A stretch of DNA of 64,000 bases from Viola odorata (taxonomy: Eukaryota > Streptophyta > Magnoliopsida > Malpighiales > Violaceae): NCBI GenBank assembly GCA_963691705.1, contig OY829539.1, forward strand, positions 15,116,186-15,180,185. Reading direction: 5' to 3'. The notes beneath the pieces are model-generated. The model ran no database searches, was not told the origin of the DNA, and saw nothing but the letters and a program-made list of their open reading frames with translations. Of this stretch, positions 49,289 to 60,713 are shown one piece after another (position 1 is the stretch's first letter; each line of letters starts with the position of its first letter). Made by a program: the position numbers and the translations under genes.

Positions 49289-50860
49289 TTGTTTTCTTAT
49301 TTTATGACCAGGTCGTATCGCGAAGAATTGATTCCATTCAATCTAGAGTTAACTAGATCGGAAAGAGAAAACAGAAGAAGAAGAAAATTAGAACAACCTA
49401 GTTCACAAAGACAAGGACCCCTTGATCAAGAACACCCTCTTGAGCAAAACAGAAACCAAGAAGAACAAGAACCAAACCTTGTAATCAACATGGTGCAGCC
49501 TATGGAACAGACGCTCAGGCAGTTGAACGAAGGAACAGAGCAGGAGACCTACTCTTGTCTCAACCTATCACCGGTGGATCATGACTGGACAACCAAAACT
49601 AATGTCATCCACAACCTGAAAAAGTTCCATGGGCACTCTAACGAGAACCCATATGTTCATTTGAAGACTTTCCATTTGAAATGTGATGCGCTTAAGCCCC
49701 GAGAAGTCCCCATTGAGAGGGCAAAATTGAAAGCCTTTCAATGGTCGCTAGAAGATTCAGCGAGGAATTGGTTCTATAGCCTACCTCACAATACCATCAG
49801 TACTTGGGCCCAAATGTCAGCAGCTTTCTTGAACAAGTATTGGAATGCTACCAAAGTCAGAGTACCTAGAAAGAATCTTGTTACCATCCAACAAAAAGGA
49901 ACCGAAAGCTTCGGGGAATACCACTAGAGATTCAAGGATTTGCAGGACATCTGTCCCACGCACAGAGTGGCCGATCAAGCCCTCATTCAATACTTCTAAG
50001 ATGGGATGTGCCAGAACGATAAAGAGAGAGTAGATGCTGCCGCTGGAGGAGCATTGCTAGATGTCACTCCCACTCGAGCTAGACAATTACTTCAAACTAT
50101 GGCAGAAAATAGCCATAACTATGGCTCTTTTGAGCGCTCTAACCTTACTACCTTTGTTAATTCAATTGCTTTGGAACAACAAATTTCTAGTATCGCTAAT
50201 TTTGTTAAAAATCTTTCTACAGGAATTCCTAGCCAAGGCAGCAACCAAGGTACTACTATGAGCATTTGCGAACTATGCTGCCAAACAGATCATCACACTG
50301 ACCAATGTTTCATGCTTCAAACAACCTCGGTAGAAGATCTCACAGCTCACGTGAATGCCGCCTATGGTTTCAATGAAAATCAATAAAACAAGTACCCACC
50401 AAACAACAATCCTTACTCCAACACCTATAATCCTGAATGGAGGACTCATCCAAATTTCAGTTGGACTCAAAATCAACATCAAACTAGTACTACATACCCT
50501 TCTTTCTAATCCCATCAATAACAACCACCGTTCAACCTCAAAAACTTTACTCCTAGACTACCCCAAAACCAAAACAACCAAATCCCTCAACTAACCGCAC
50601 CTCCACAGCCATTGCAAATCACTAGCTCTATACACGATGATGAGATAGACAGAACTTTTGCTCAACACGGTGTTGTGCTTGCTGAAATTTACAAACAATT
50701 GAGGTTACTACTGGAGGATAAACAGAAGCAAGGAAAGTTGCCTTCCAACACGATAGACAACCCCAAGCATAATGTGAGTGCGATCAGTTTGGGGAGTGGT
50801 ATACAGCTACCGAAAGAGAAGAAACAGTGGCTCTTGAACAGGAGAAAAAGAAGAAGTTGA
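49289..50860 (+). pseudogene. Athila-like gag with zinc knuckle
   Basis: One frame runs through the gag domain (NLKKFHGHSNENPYVHLKTF, then AFQWSLEDSARNWFYSLP), the RQLLQTMAENSHNYG segment and a zinc knuckle (CELCCQTDHHTDQC, near 50269). An Asn/Pro/Tyr-rich linker follows to 50860. In-frame stops are at 49925-49927 and 49997-49999, and several more lie in the linker (from 50384). The domain order and spacing match Athila-type gag. Confidence 0.85.
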
Positions 50861-51159
50861 GGCATAAGAACTGGGAAGAGGTGATGGAATTTGAAAGGTA
50901 ATACAAGTACAAACCCATAGAACAAATTGAGGAAAATGAAGCTGAAGAAATGGAAGAGGCAGAAAAGAGAATCGCGATAAAGGATGAACCTCTCTTGACC
51001 AAAGAAGATACCGAGAGAGAGTAATTGGCCAAGAGAGCCGATAAGGAAATAAAAAAGGAGAAATAAGCTGCCATACAGAAGGAAGACGATGCACCCCCAC
51101 CATTTCCACCTGAAACTTCAAGGGTGAAAAAGGAAAAAGAAGAAAAGGAATTTATGAAA

Positions 51160-52005
51160 TTTTTTTAAAAAGTGGCAATTAATATTCCAATGCTTGAATT
51201 GATTGCTAAAATTCCTAGTTATGCTAAATTCCTTAAAAGTTTATATTCTGACAAAAAGAAACTTGCAGGTCTTGAATAGGAAAACTTAGTGAAGAATGTC
51301 TCCTCTGTGATCTAGTCCAGACTCCTAGAGAAATGCATTGACCAAGGCACGTTTGACATCCCTTGCAAGATAGGAGACAAGAAGATCGTAAAAGCCTTGT
51401 GTGACCTGGGAGCTGGGATCAACGTGCTTTCATTTACTGAGTATGAAAGACTTAACATCGAAACTATGAAGGATACCAGAGTAGTAATCCAGCTCGCAAA
51501 TAGATCCATCATTTACCCGAAGGGAGTTGTCGAGGACGTTCTAGTCCAAGTCAATCATTTTATATATCCTGTTGATTTTTATGTTATTGATATGAATATG
51601 GATTTTTCCACTAACAATACTGATGTCCTCTTAGGCCGACCTTTCCTAAGGAATGCGAGAGCATTGATTGATGTTTTTCATGGATGCTTAACCCCTGAAT
51701 ATTGTGGACATACCATTAAGTTCAATATGTATGATGCAAGGAAGAAGCCAAGCAAGATCAGTAGCTTGAATCTCATTAATATCTATGAACCACTTGCCAA
51801 TGAGATTTATGATTTATGTGAAAACAACCCATTGAATTTTGATCTTAACAGGCAGATGAAGGAAGAGAAGCAAGAGCTAACAGAAGCGCCGACCAATGCA
51901 AAGGAGGTTGTGAAAGAGTTTGATGTTTTAAAACCTTTAACTGAAAATGAATTAAATTCTGACCAAGCCTTATTTTTTTTGCGTAGGGTACCCAAAAAAA
52001 CCTGA
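51160..52005 (+). pseudogene. Athila-like protease region
   Basis: Starts with the conserved linker (INIPMLELIAKIPSYAKFLK), then the protease with ALCDLGAGINVLSFTEYERL near 51393, where DLGA is the usual Athila form of the aspartic protease active site. VLLGRPFLRNARALIDV follows near 51628. The frame is open from 51397 to 52005; upstream parts carry stops. The region that should continue into the reverse transcriptase ends shortly after 52005. Confidence 0.85.
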
Positions 52006-52949
52006 AAGGTGGATCTTGACCAAGAAAGGAAAGTCCACATCGTAAAACACCAATGGCCAAGAACAATCCTTTTAGACAAGTGTCCCTCAGAGAGTATAAA
52101 GGCCAGGAAAAATGAAGAACAACTTCCTCATTTTCCCAAACCATTGGCTTCTTGATATCAGCATGGACCCACCCGTGCCCGCACGCATCGCACACTAAAG
52201 GCCTATCTTCCTCGCACATACCCCACAGGTTAGCCGGCCAAACCATGAGCCCGTCCGCACCAAAATCCTAGCAAGCCATGAGCGTTTCTGCCTAGCCCAT
52301 GCGCTTGCTTGCCTAGCCCTCAAGGCCCTTTATCCAAGGGTATTTAGGGGTTTTCCCATGTGATAAATGTAGGGTATAAATAGAAATAGATAGCCTCTTT
52401 TATACCTTGTCTTTAATTTTTGAGTGAATCTCTTTCAAGACCAATTAGTTAAGCTTAGTGATTAGGGTTCTTAAAACTGGTCTTTGTTCATCTGGTCTAA
52501 ACTTATTGGATTGATCATTTCATGATCAAGTAAGGATAAGCTCGATTAGAGATCCTTGTAGTTACTTGATTACAAGTTTAATATTGTCTTTCCTATACAC
52601 ATCTCTACCTTTCATCCATTATTGTCGCTGCCTTAAACTCCAAAATACATCCATTTCCGTCCATCAATCCGACTTACATAAGGTTTACCTCCTCTCAAAG
52701 AAGACTAGATCCATTACTCCAAATAACTTGCAGTTTCCTCTTCAAACGGATCCGAGAAGTTATCACTTATTCAAACACAACCGCCTATTCCCTCCTCAAA
52801 AAACCATTCTATTCCAACCTCCAAACAACCGCCACAGCTATTATGCCAAGAACAAAAGCCTCAATCACTGTCGAATACCGAACAAAATGCGAAATACCCA
52901 CATCACCAACAAACCTCTCAGGATCTAGACCACCGAGAAATCCACCACC
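52006..52949. other. Linker between protease and 3' ORF, no RT or integrase
   Basis: No pol domain is visible in any frame. Around 52150-52330 is a C-rich patch, and 52370-52560 resembles a leader or promoter-like segment (GGTATAAATAG near 52372). The absence of the roughly 3 kb of RT-RNase H-integrase expected here is the notable point. Confidence 0.6.
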
Positions 52950-54677
52950 TCAACTCAAAATGTCTTCAAATACGACATCATCCGGTCCATAGTTAACCAC
53001 CAGTTCACAAAGGCGTGAAGTAGAGAACTTCGTGGCCGTTGTCCTTACCCCTCTCGACATTACAGTCGATTCCACCCCACGAGCACCTCCCATGATGGAC
53101 AATTCACCAAAGAAAGCTCTGACACTAAGCTCTAGAACCGACTCCGATGAGGTTCCCTTGAGCCGACTAGGAAAAAGGAAACCATAGACCCCACTATCTG
53201 ACCAGGTTAAGGAAAGGCAGAGGAAAATGAAGATGGATACCCAAGCTCCACTAGTATCTCAAACACCACCTGTCATGACCAAGATAGCACCAAGAATAGC
53301 TCATGCGACTGCAACCGCTTCCGTTATTGTACCTAGCCAACGATACAAACAGGTGGCCCACAAGACTTGCAAACCTAGAGAAGATGTTGAACCTTCCTCC
53401 CTTGTCATGGAACATCGCGAGGGCAAAGAACCCATGACCCTCACACTAGAATCAAGAGACGAGTTTGAAGGTGGATATCCCAAAAGCATCTCCAACCCAG
53501 AAAATCTAGTCAAAGGTACGAAACTCGCCCTTCAATCCCCTAATTTTGGTGGCTGGTTGAGCTTTGATTCCCATGATGTCTAGGAGAGATTGGAAAAATA
53601 GGTAAAAATGGTGAGATTCTCCCCTGTGTTGTTTTTTATTATAAACTGCTTCACAACCTAGGTGTGTCTACTAGGCTTAAGAAGTTAGTTAATGATATGG
53701 GGTGGGGGGCAGTATTTTTTGTGATCAATGTCGTGCATACTGAGTTGTGTTTGGAATTCTACACTACACTTTGGGTAGATCTTGTTGCTTTAGATTGTAA
53801 GGGCAGAGAACACCCTGATGTTTTCAAGAAAGATGTGATCAATTTTAGACTGTGTGGACACTGGAAACATTTGAGTTTGCATGAATTTGATGTCCTATTA
53901 AGTTTTGCCCCTAATGACAAGGAACTTCCCCTTTGGTACCCCTCAACACACTATGAAATTCCCAAGGATTGGGATGTCAATGAAGCTTTTAAATTCCTTA
54001 CTGGAAATCAGAAAGCTCACTTTACCAAAGCTTCCAAGGCCCATGAACTTTGTGACCCAATCCTGAGGATCCTACATAGGGTTCTCGCCATCAATTTTTA
54101 TGCCAAGACAAACATGTTTGGTGCCCTATATAAAACTGAACTGTTTATTTTGTGGTGCATGTTAACTGAACAAAAATTCAGTTTAGGTTATTGGCTAGCC
54201 AAGCAGTTCGTTGCTTCAAAGAACAAAATGGTTTTAGGTAACTTGATTACTATGCTTGCATGTAAATCTGGTCACCTCAATTATGCTACTACCAAACTCC
54301 TAGAGGTTAACGTACACAAATTACTTGATATAAAAGCACTCGACCAAATGGGATTTTTCCATTTGGAGAAAGGAATTGTTTGTTATAATACAGGATACAC
54401 GCGAAAGGCTGAAAGGATTTTTAGAGGAAGTCACACAGAGCCATACCAATTTGCACCATTGAAGTACCAATCAAGTCCAGAGTACAGTGCAATAAGAGCT
54501 AAACCAGCAGTTGAGCATCAGATTGACCAAGATGCTGGTCTTGACCAAGACCATCAGCAGCAGGCAGATACTTCACCTGCACCAAAGCCCACACAGAACA
54601 ACATGACAGATATACTGGCTTCCCTTGACCAGAACAACCAACTCCTCACAACCATGCAACAAACACTCCAGCACTAG
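52950..54677 (+). pseudogene. Athila ORF-1/env-position protein
   Basis: The main open frame, 53664-54677 (337 codons), resembles the plant retrotransposon proteins grouped as ATHILA ORF-1. Those sit downstream of pol in Athila elements, in the place of a retroviral env. Typical parts are LEFYTTLWVDL, VINFRLCGHWKHLSLHEFDVL, ILRILHRVLAINFYAKTN and TELFILWCMLTEQ. The upstream part (52950-53583) is a basic, Pro/Ser-rich stretch in broken frames, with a stop at 53581-53583. The C-terminal tail is Gln-rich. No transmembrane segment is obvious, so an envelope function is not supported by what I see. Confidence 0.7.
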
Positions 54678-55195
54678 CAATAGACCATTCTGGAACTCCA
54701 ACAAGACCAGAAAGCCACTCACACCATCATGAAAAATTCATCAACGGTCTCTGTAGCATGGAATCAGCTATAGCAGGTATTCATGCTAAGCTTGATTCAT
54801 GGGCAGATTCCTCCTCTAACTCAGAGGCAAACCCCAAGTAACAACCCTAGGTCGCATTTTCTTTCTTTTCTTTTTATTTTTATTATTTCTGTTTAGAGTA
54901 TGTTTTTCACCCTTTTCTCACATTGAGGACAATGTGTCCACTAAGTGTGGGGCAGGGGTAAATTGTGTAATTGAGTTGTCTTGCATGTAGTCCTTGCATG
55001 AGTTAGGTTAAATTTTGGCAATTCTTAGGCCATTTTAAATTTTTTTTGTATGATTTTCTTTTGATTTTTGTGTGTTTCTAGATTGCATGTTTTGTGTGTT
55101 TTTAAGAATCAGAATCCATCATGCCCTTGAACATGTTATCCCTTCACATAGGAAGCAAGAAATCTTTATTTTTTTGCTCCATACCATACTATTAA

Positions 55196-56392
55196 GGGGT
55201 AATAGTATTTTATACCCCTGTACTATCGCCGAAAAACAGATACCTCCCCTGTACTTTAAAACGTCCATGAGACCCCCCTGAACTAATGTTCCCGTGCAAA
55301 CACCTCCCCTCTGTTAGTTTTTGTTCTTAAATTTAACAGATTACCTGCTACAACAGGTTTTTTTTTTTTTAACCTGCTGTAGTAGGTAATTATGTATTAA
55401 ATAATATAATTAATTTAAAAAATCCAAAAAAAATGTAAATTTTTTTTTAAAAAATGTAAAAATGTGTAAAAAAATTAATTAATCTGAAAATTCAGAAAAA
55501 AAATTTAAATTTTCAAAAATAATTTAAAATTTATCAAAAAATGTAAAAATTTCCAAAAACAATTAATTAATCTAAAAATTTCAAAAAAAATGTTAAAATT
55601 CCTAAAAAATTTAATTAATAAAAAAATCCAAAAAAAATGTGAAAAATTCAAAAAAAATCAAATTCCAAAAAAAAATTAAAAAAATGTAATTAAACTTAAA
55701 AATCTAGAAAAAAATGTTAAAAATTTAGAAAAAATTAATTAATATAAAAAATCCAAAAATCTAAATAAATTCAATTTTTTACATTTTTTGGAATTTTTCC
55801 AGTTTTTTTGGATTAATTACCTAGGTTAATTATTTTATTTTGGAATTTCTACATTTTTTTCTATTTTTTAACAATTTTTCAGGTTAATTACTTTTTTTTG
55901 GATTTTTTAACATTTTTTTTGGAATTTTACATTTTTTCTGAATTTTTAGGTTAATTAATTTTTATTTGGAATTTTTATATTTTTTCGAATTTTACTTTTT
56001 TTAATAAAATTTTAACATTTTTTGTGGAATTTTTGGAATTTGTACATTTTTATAATTTTTTCATTTTTTCTGGATTTTTACTTTAATTAAATTTTTTTGG
56101 AAATTTTCTATTTTTTTGAAATTTTGTTCATTTTTTTGGAATTTGTACTTTTTTTTAAAATTTTTATATTTTTTTTGATATTTTACATTTTCTCCATTTT
56201 TTTTGGATTTTTTTTTTAAATCTGATTTAGGAGGTAATTTAACGGAATCGTTAGTCAAACTGGTCAAAAACTAACGGAGGGGAGGTGTTTGCACGGGAAC
56301 ATTAGTTCAGGGGGGTCTCATGGACGTTTTAAAGTACAGGGGAGGTATCTGTTTTTCGGCGATAGTACAGGGGTATAAAATACTATTACCCC
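55196..56392. mobile_element. Mutator-type fold-back miniature element (1,197 bp)
   Basis: The ends are inverted repeats of 128 bases with a single mismatch by eye, starting GGGGTAATAGTATTTTATAC. The element is flanked by a perfect 9-bp duplication TACTATTAA (55187-55195 and 56393-56401). Long inverted repeats with 9-bp duplications identify the Mutator superfamily. The inside (55380-56220) is almost only A and T: A-rich words on the left half and T-rich words on the right, so the whole element can fold back. It encodes nothing. It is inserted in the 3' region of the Athila-like element. Confidence 0.93.
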
Positions 56393-56401
56393 TACTATTA
56401 A

Positions 56402-57104
56402 AGCAAACAATTGGGTTAACATTTTCAATACTTGTAAGAGTACGATTCCTGGTACTCTTTAAACATCCCTTTTGTACATAGATCCATGATTCGAGTGCCT
56501 AATACCAGGATTCTCAAGAGAACCATGCATAAGTGTTTTGTCCCACCTCGTGCACCTTTATGCATAGAACTGCCATGCAAAAATTTAAAGATGAACCATT
56601 AAAAGAATAAATGCTTTAGTATTTCTACCTCACTAAGCAAGAATATCTAGAGAACTAAGAATCTTACCACAGCATATTAAAGAAAAGCATTCTGTCTTGG
56701 TGTTCTCGCCGCATTAAGTAGGAACATCAAGGAAACTATACAAAAAAAATTGATGGTAAAATTGGTAGGCTAAAAAAAAAACAATAATGAAATATGGGAG
56801 CAGTTCAGGTAAGAAAGGGAAGCACAGGAGGTCAGAACAGTTTAGTTTCAATTGCAAAATTTAGTCATGAAAGCACCTGAGTTATGGCTATGTATGAAAA
56901 GTAGGTTTGGGGTATTGCTTAGGCCTTTGTAATACGGTTTTGGAGCCGTGGAAGAAATTGTTCAAAGCATTCTATGTGATGAGATGAATAGTTAACTGCA
57001 GGTGCACTCTGCTTCTAATCTTTTTTTGTGTTTTGTTTTGATTTTTGTGTCTCGAGTCAGTATGCTTGGGGGCAAGCATGATAAAAGTATTGGGGGGGGG
57101 GGTT
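56402..57104. other. 3' non-coding part of the Athila-like element
   Basis: Non-coding DNA between the Mutator insertion and the 3' LTR. It ends in GCTTGGGGGCAAGC and a run of 12 Gs (57092-57102 plus flank), which serves as the polypurine tract just before the LTR at 57105. Confidence 0.6.
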
Positions 57105-58592
57105 TGATTGAGCTTAATTATAGTGGTTTTTACCACTTGTTCTTTTGCTATTCCGAATGGTATGTTATTGATTTCTTTAAGAAACATTCAATTATTGTAG
57201 GGAACAAAATTTGAGAGGAGAAGAGCAGAAAGGAAGATTCACGCATGATTTCTGGACGCTTTTGGAGCAGCTGACTTTCTGGTCCAACATTCTGGACCAA
57301 GATGATGAGTCTCTCTTAGCCAAGATACTCTTGCTTGACCAATCCCTCACCTGGTGAACAAAACTTTTGGAGCAGATAGCGATTGAGGCGCTGACAGAAG
57401 ATATCCCTGCCCCGACGATCTAGAGCATTAATCACGGGCTGATTTGAACGCATCCCCGCTGATCTGATCTGATATTATTTCTCGTGAGGAGGAGAGCATT
57501 TAAAATACAATTTTATCTTAATTAGGATTTGCCTTAATTTCCGCAATCAATTACTTTCTTAGGAGAATAAAACCCTCTTTAGGGTTTAGGGCAGCAATGG
57601 AGGATTTGTCACGGTGGCCGCTCCTAGTTGAAACTCTTCTTCGGGTTTTATCCCAGCTTTCATATACTCTTGCCCCTTCGGCAATAAAGCATTTTTCATT
57701 ATCTCAATAAATTATTATTTGCTTATAGTTATGAGTATGCGTAGCTAATGCCTATCTTCTGCACTTAATTGAGATTGAATATGGATGAGACCTAATTATT
57801 CTTATCAATCTCCATATCTGCATTTAATTGATTCTGCACTTATTCTTAACGTGTTTCTGTTTGGTATTAGAGACTTGATCACTCTAGGATTGAATAGATC
57901 TCGCAGCCGTCATTCTTCTTGGTTATGGATTATAGACCAAGAAGATTGAAGTAGACTCTTACGCGCTACTGGGTGTATCTGGAAAATGGTAGGGGGAAAG
58001 GTTAATCAGATCCAGTCCCGACTGACAACCGAGGATACTGGTCTAGAGTTGTCTTCCCCTAAGCCATTGAGGACGAACGCACCGCAGAGGTGTAATCGAC
58101 TGAAGCCAGCTACCAACCCGATAAACCCTTTAACCAGCAAGGTGTTGATTGGTAAGGCATCACCTCAAAGCGTACCTGAGGTGGTGTTGATATAGGAGGG
58201 AAGTAGGGGTCATAAGTGTACCTTGATCCTATAGCAACTTTGTGGATTGGAGATGAATATCCTTGTGTCGGTGATCGTATCTTATGTCTCATTACTCGCC
58301 AGCCTCTACTAGGAAGCCACTCTCGTATTTGATCTCAATCTCTGAATCCGCTTTCTTGACCAAGATCACTATTCTTGGCCAAGACAGTTTTACTGTTTTA
58401 ATTATTTTTCTAGTTTTAGTCGTGATACAAACCCCCACTTTTGACCTAAGTGTCATCATTGGCATTTACAAGCACACAATAATTGAACCTTAACTCCCTA
58501 TGGTTCGATCCTCTTACTGCTATCTACAAAATATTTGTTCTTAGTAGCAAGTTATAACTCTCTTTTTTTTAAATGTGTTTGACGCCCTGTCA
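57105..58592 (+). repeat. 3' LTR of the Athila-like element
   Basis: 1,488 bp from TGATTGAGC to GACGCCCTGTCA. It matches the solo LTR at 33663-35141 in full and the 5' LTR remnant at 48923-49244 over its last 320 bases. Confidence 0.88.
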
Positions 58593-58879
58593 CTAAGCCA
58601 CTAGCGTCATGACGCTAGGCACTAGAATTTTGGGAGGTTAGTGCAGTCTCTTGGTGTCATGACGCCAAGGCCTATTTTGGTAGTCGAAAATTAGTTTTTC
58701 AAGGCCTTTTGACACCTCCTATAAATAGCTCTCTTCTTCATTTATTTCCTTAGTTTTGGTTGAGTATTTACTACTAGAGTTAGAGATTACTCCTCCCTCT
58801 AAACACCCTAAACTCACCTTGTAAGGATCAAGCTTTGGAGGCTCCTTGATTCATTGCAAGTAAAACCTCTTACCTTTAA
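58593..58879 (+). repeat. LTR fragment in plus orientation, palindromic to its neighbour
   Basis: Carries ACTAGCGTCATGACGCTAGG, the TATA region (CTATAAATAG, near 58720) and the R part of the inverted-LTR family, but in plus orientation. It is the reverse complement of about 59180-59480 in the adjacent inverted LTR. The join near 58880 therefore forms a large imperfect palindrome. Confidence 0.75.
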
Positions 58880-59654
58880 TCTTTTAATGAGTCAGATTGT
58901 GTCAATAGATCTAGATTGAGTTACCCGACAAAGCCTAATCAATTATAGACAAGAAATACAAGAATCGGATATGGAATTGGAGAAAAATGCACTGGAATTT
59001 TAGAAAATGAAGATGAACGAAATTCTGAAAATTAAAGGAAGATTTGCGGATAGAAATTCAATTGGAATTGATCAATCATTAGGCAAGCATTCAAATCAAC
59101 TTATAATGAATCATCCACCAATGGGAATCCATAATATTCATTCAATACAAATTACCTAAGTTCTAATCAATCTTAAGCAAGAACATGAAATTAAAAGATT
59201 AAAGGTAAGAGGTTTTACTTACAATGAATCAAGGAGCGTCCAAAGCTTGATCCTTACAAGGTGAGTTTAGGGTGTTTAGAGGGAGGAGTAATCTCTAACA
59301 CTAGCAATAAACACTCAACCAAAACTAAGGAAAGAAATGAAGAAGAGATCTATTTATAGGAGGTGTCAAAAGGCCTTGAAAAACCAATTCTCGACCACCA
59401 AAACATGACGCTAAGGCCTTAGCGTCATGACGCCAAGAGACTGCACTAACCACCCAAAATTCTAGTGGCTAGCGTCATAACGCCAGCCACTGCCCACAAA
59501 TGCCAAACTTGGCTTTTCGCGGAGGAAACTCGGCCACGCAAGTGGCCTCGGGTTGGCACGGATCTTGCCCACTTTTGGTAGCCCCATGCATGTCTCTTGG
59601 CCTTTGAATGTGTGCTTATTCATCACCGAAGTGAATCTATGTGTGATCGCATCA
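58880..59654 (-). repeat. Inverted LTR, right copy
   Basis: On the minus strand it starts TGATGCGATCACAC (59654) and runs to near its 3' end at 58880, missing the last 30 bases or so. TAGGG follows at 59655-59659 and also precedes the left copy at 48209-48213, which is the expected 5-bp duplication of one inverted insertion into the gag of the gypsy element. Confidence 0.8.
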
Positions 59655-59659
59655 TAGGG

Positions 59660-59999
59660 GGCATTGAAAGTGTGATTGCTCAATAATGGTCTGCACAAAT
59701 AATGAAGAAATTAAAGCTATGGATTTGATGATGAATCCTTTCGAAGAGAAAGGTGATGATACGATCATGCCTAGCCTAACCTTAAGGATGTCCCCATATC
59801 ATATCAATAATCGACAGTCAAGCAAGTACTCTACCGGGAATCGATAACTCAACGATCATTAACCGGTACCCTCGAGGCAATGTCCTGTGCATATATGGAA
59901 GTGTTCCTGGAAAAACATCTTGAGTTAAGTGTGCCCAAGCCGAGGCTCCAAAATTAAGGCTATGGATTTGAGGACGAATCCTTTCGAAGGGAAAGGTGA
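59660..59999 (+). other. 3' internal end of the gypsy element with a doubled LTR start
   Basis: Two copies of the pre-LTR sequence GAATCCTTTCGAAG(G/A)GAAAGGTGA occur, ending at 59756 and 59999. The first is followed by an LTR-like start (TGATACGATCATGCC) of about 175 bases that does not continue; the second leads into the real 3' LTR. This is either a small duplication or a second, truncated element of the family. Confidence 0.55.
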
Positions 60000-60713
60000 T
60001 GATGTGATCACGCCTAGATCCATTTCGGTGATGGTTGAGCCCACATGCGGAGGCCAAGAGATATGTCCGGTACCATAAAAAATAGGTGAGATCCGTACCT
60101 ACCCGAGGCCACCCGAGGCCACCCGCGTGGCCGAGCTTTCCCTCAAATGACAAGTTCAATAACTACCAGAAAGGTTCAGAAGAGTTACTAGGAATAAATA
60201 CTACCAGGAATCTTCGGGATAGTTACCGGGAGCAGTCACTAACCGAAAGATTTTGGGAAGTTAACGGGAGTGCGCATCCAGCCAGGAGCGACCAATTGTT
60301 GGAAACCCGGGGGGTATCGGGAATGCACATCTTTCGAGAAAGGGGTACTTACCAGAAACTGAGGGAAAGTATCGGGAACTAATAACCTGTAAGTACTATC
60401 AAGAGCCATCCGGGAAGCTACTTACCTACAGCCGACAGCCGACCCACCCCTTATCAGGTCCATTCCTACTTACCATTAGCTACTGCCAGCAGACAACATA
60501 TTGGGCCATTTCTGCAGTAGCTTATTATAAATAGCTAGACTTCTTCTTTATTTAGGTAGTTTTTGTGTAAAGTGTTTATTGCTTGCATAGAGAATACTCC
60601 GCCCTCTAAACACCAGAAACTCACCTTGTGAGAATCAAGTCCAGAAGATGACTTGATTCGTTGCAAGTAAAAGATCCACCGTCTTCAACCTTTGTTTTAC
60701 TGTTTGTATGTTA
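60000..60713 (+). repeat. 3' LTR of the gypsy element, truncated
   Basis: Starts TGATGTGATCACGCC and follows the 5' LTR to the counterpart of about 45350. The last 300 bases, including U5, are absent. A small local duplication (CCACCCGAGGCCACCCG) is present near 60108. Confidence 0.82.

Larger units (their letters stand above)
48923..58592 (+). mobile_element. Athila-like gypsy element lacking reverse transcriptase
   Basis: Contains a 5' LTR remnant (48923-49244), the TTTTGGTGTCGTTGTCGGGG leader typical of Tat/Athila elements right after it, gag, protease, a 3' ORF in the env position, an Athila-like GTGTGGGGCAGGGG stretch at 54946-54959, a second G-rich polypurine tract (57092-57102), and a complete 3' LTR (57105-58592). 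No RT, RNase H or integrase can be seen between 52005 and 52950. The 5' LTR lacks its first 1.1 kb, lost at the junction with the inverted LTR. Confidence 0.8.
44620..60713 (+). mobile_element. Gypsy-type element with several nested insertions
   Basis: The 5' LTR is 44620-45666, followed by a TATGGTAGCGAAGC primer-binding-like site. Gag lies at 46629-48213. The 3' polypurine GAAGGGAAAGGTGA (to 59999) leads into a truncated 3' LTR (60000-60713). Gag is cut at 48213 by the inverted element described separately, and about 11.4 kb of foreign DNA lies between that point and 59659. No reverse transcriptase of this element is visible. No target-site duplication can be shown because the 3' LTR is truncated. 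Confidence 0.75.

Noticed and set aside
53664..54677. Viral envelope protein
   Set aside because: The frame sits in the env position of an Athila-like element, but no signal peptide, cleavage site or transmembrane segment is evident. It is better described as an ATHILA ORF-1-type protein.
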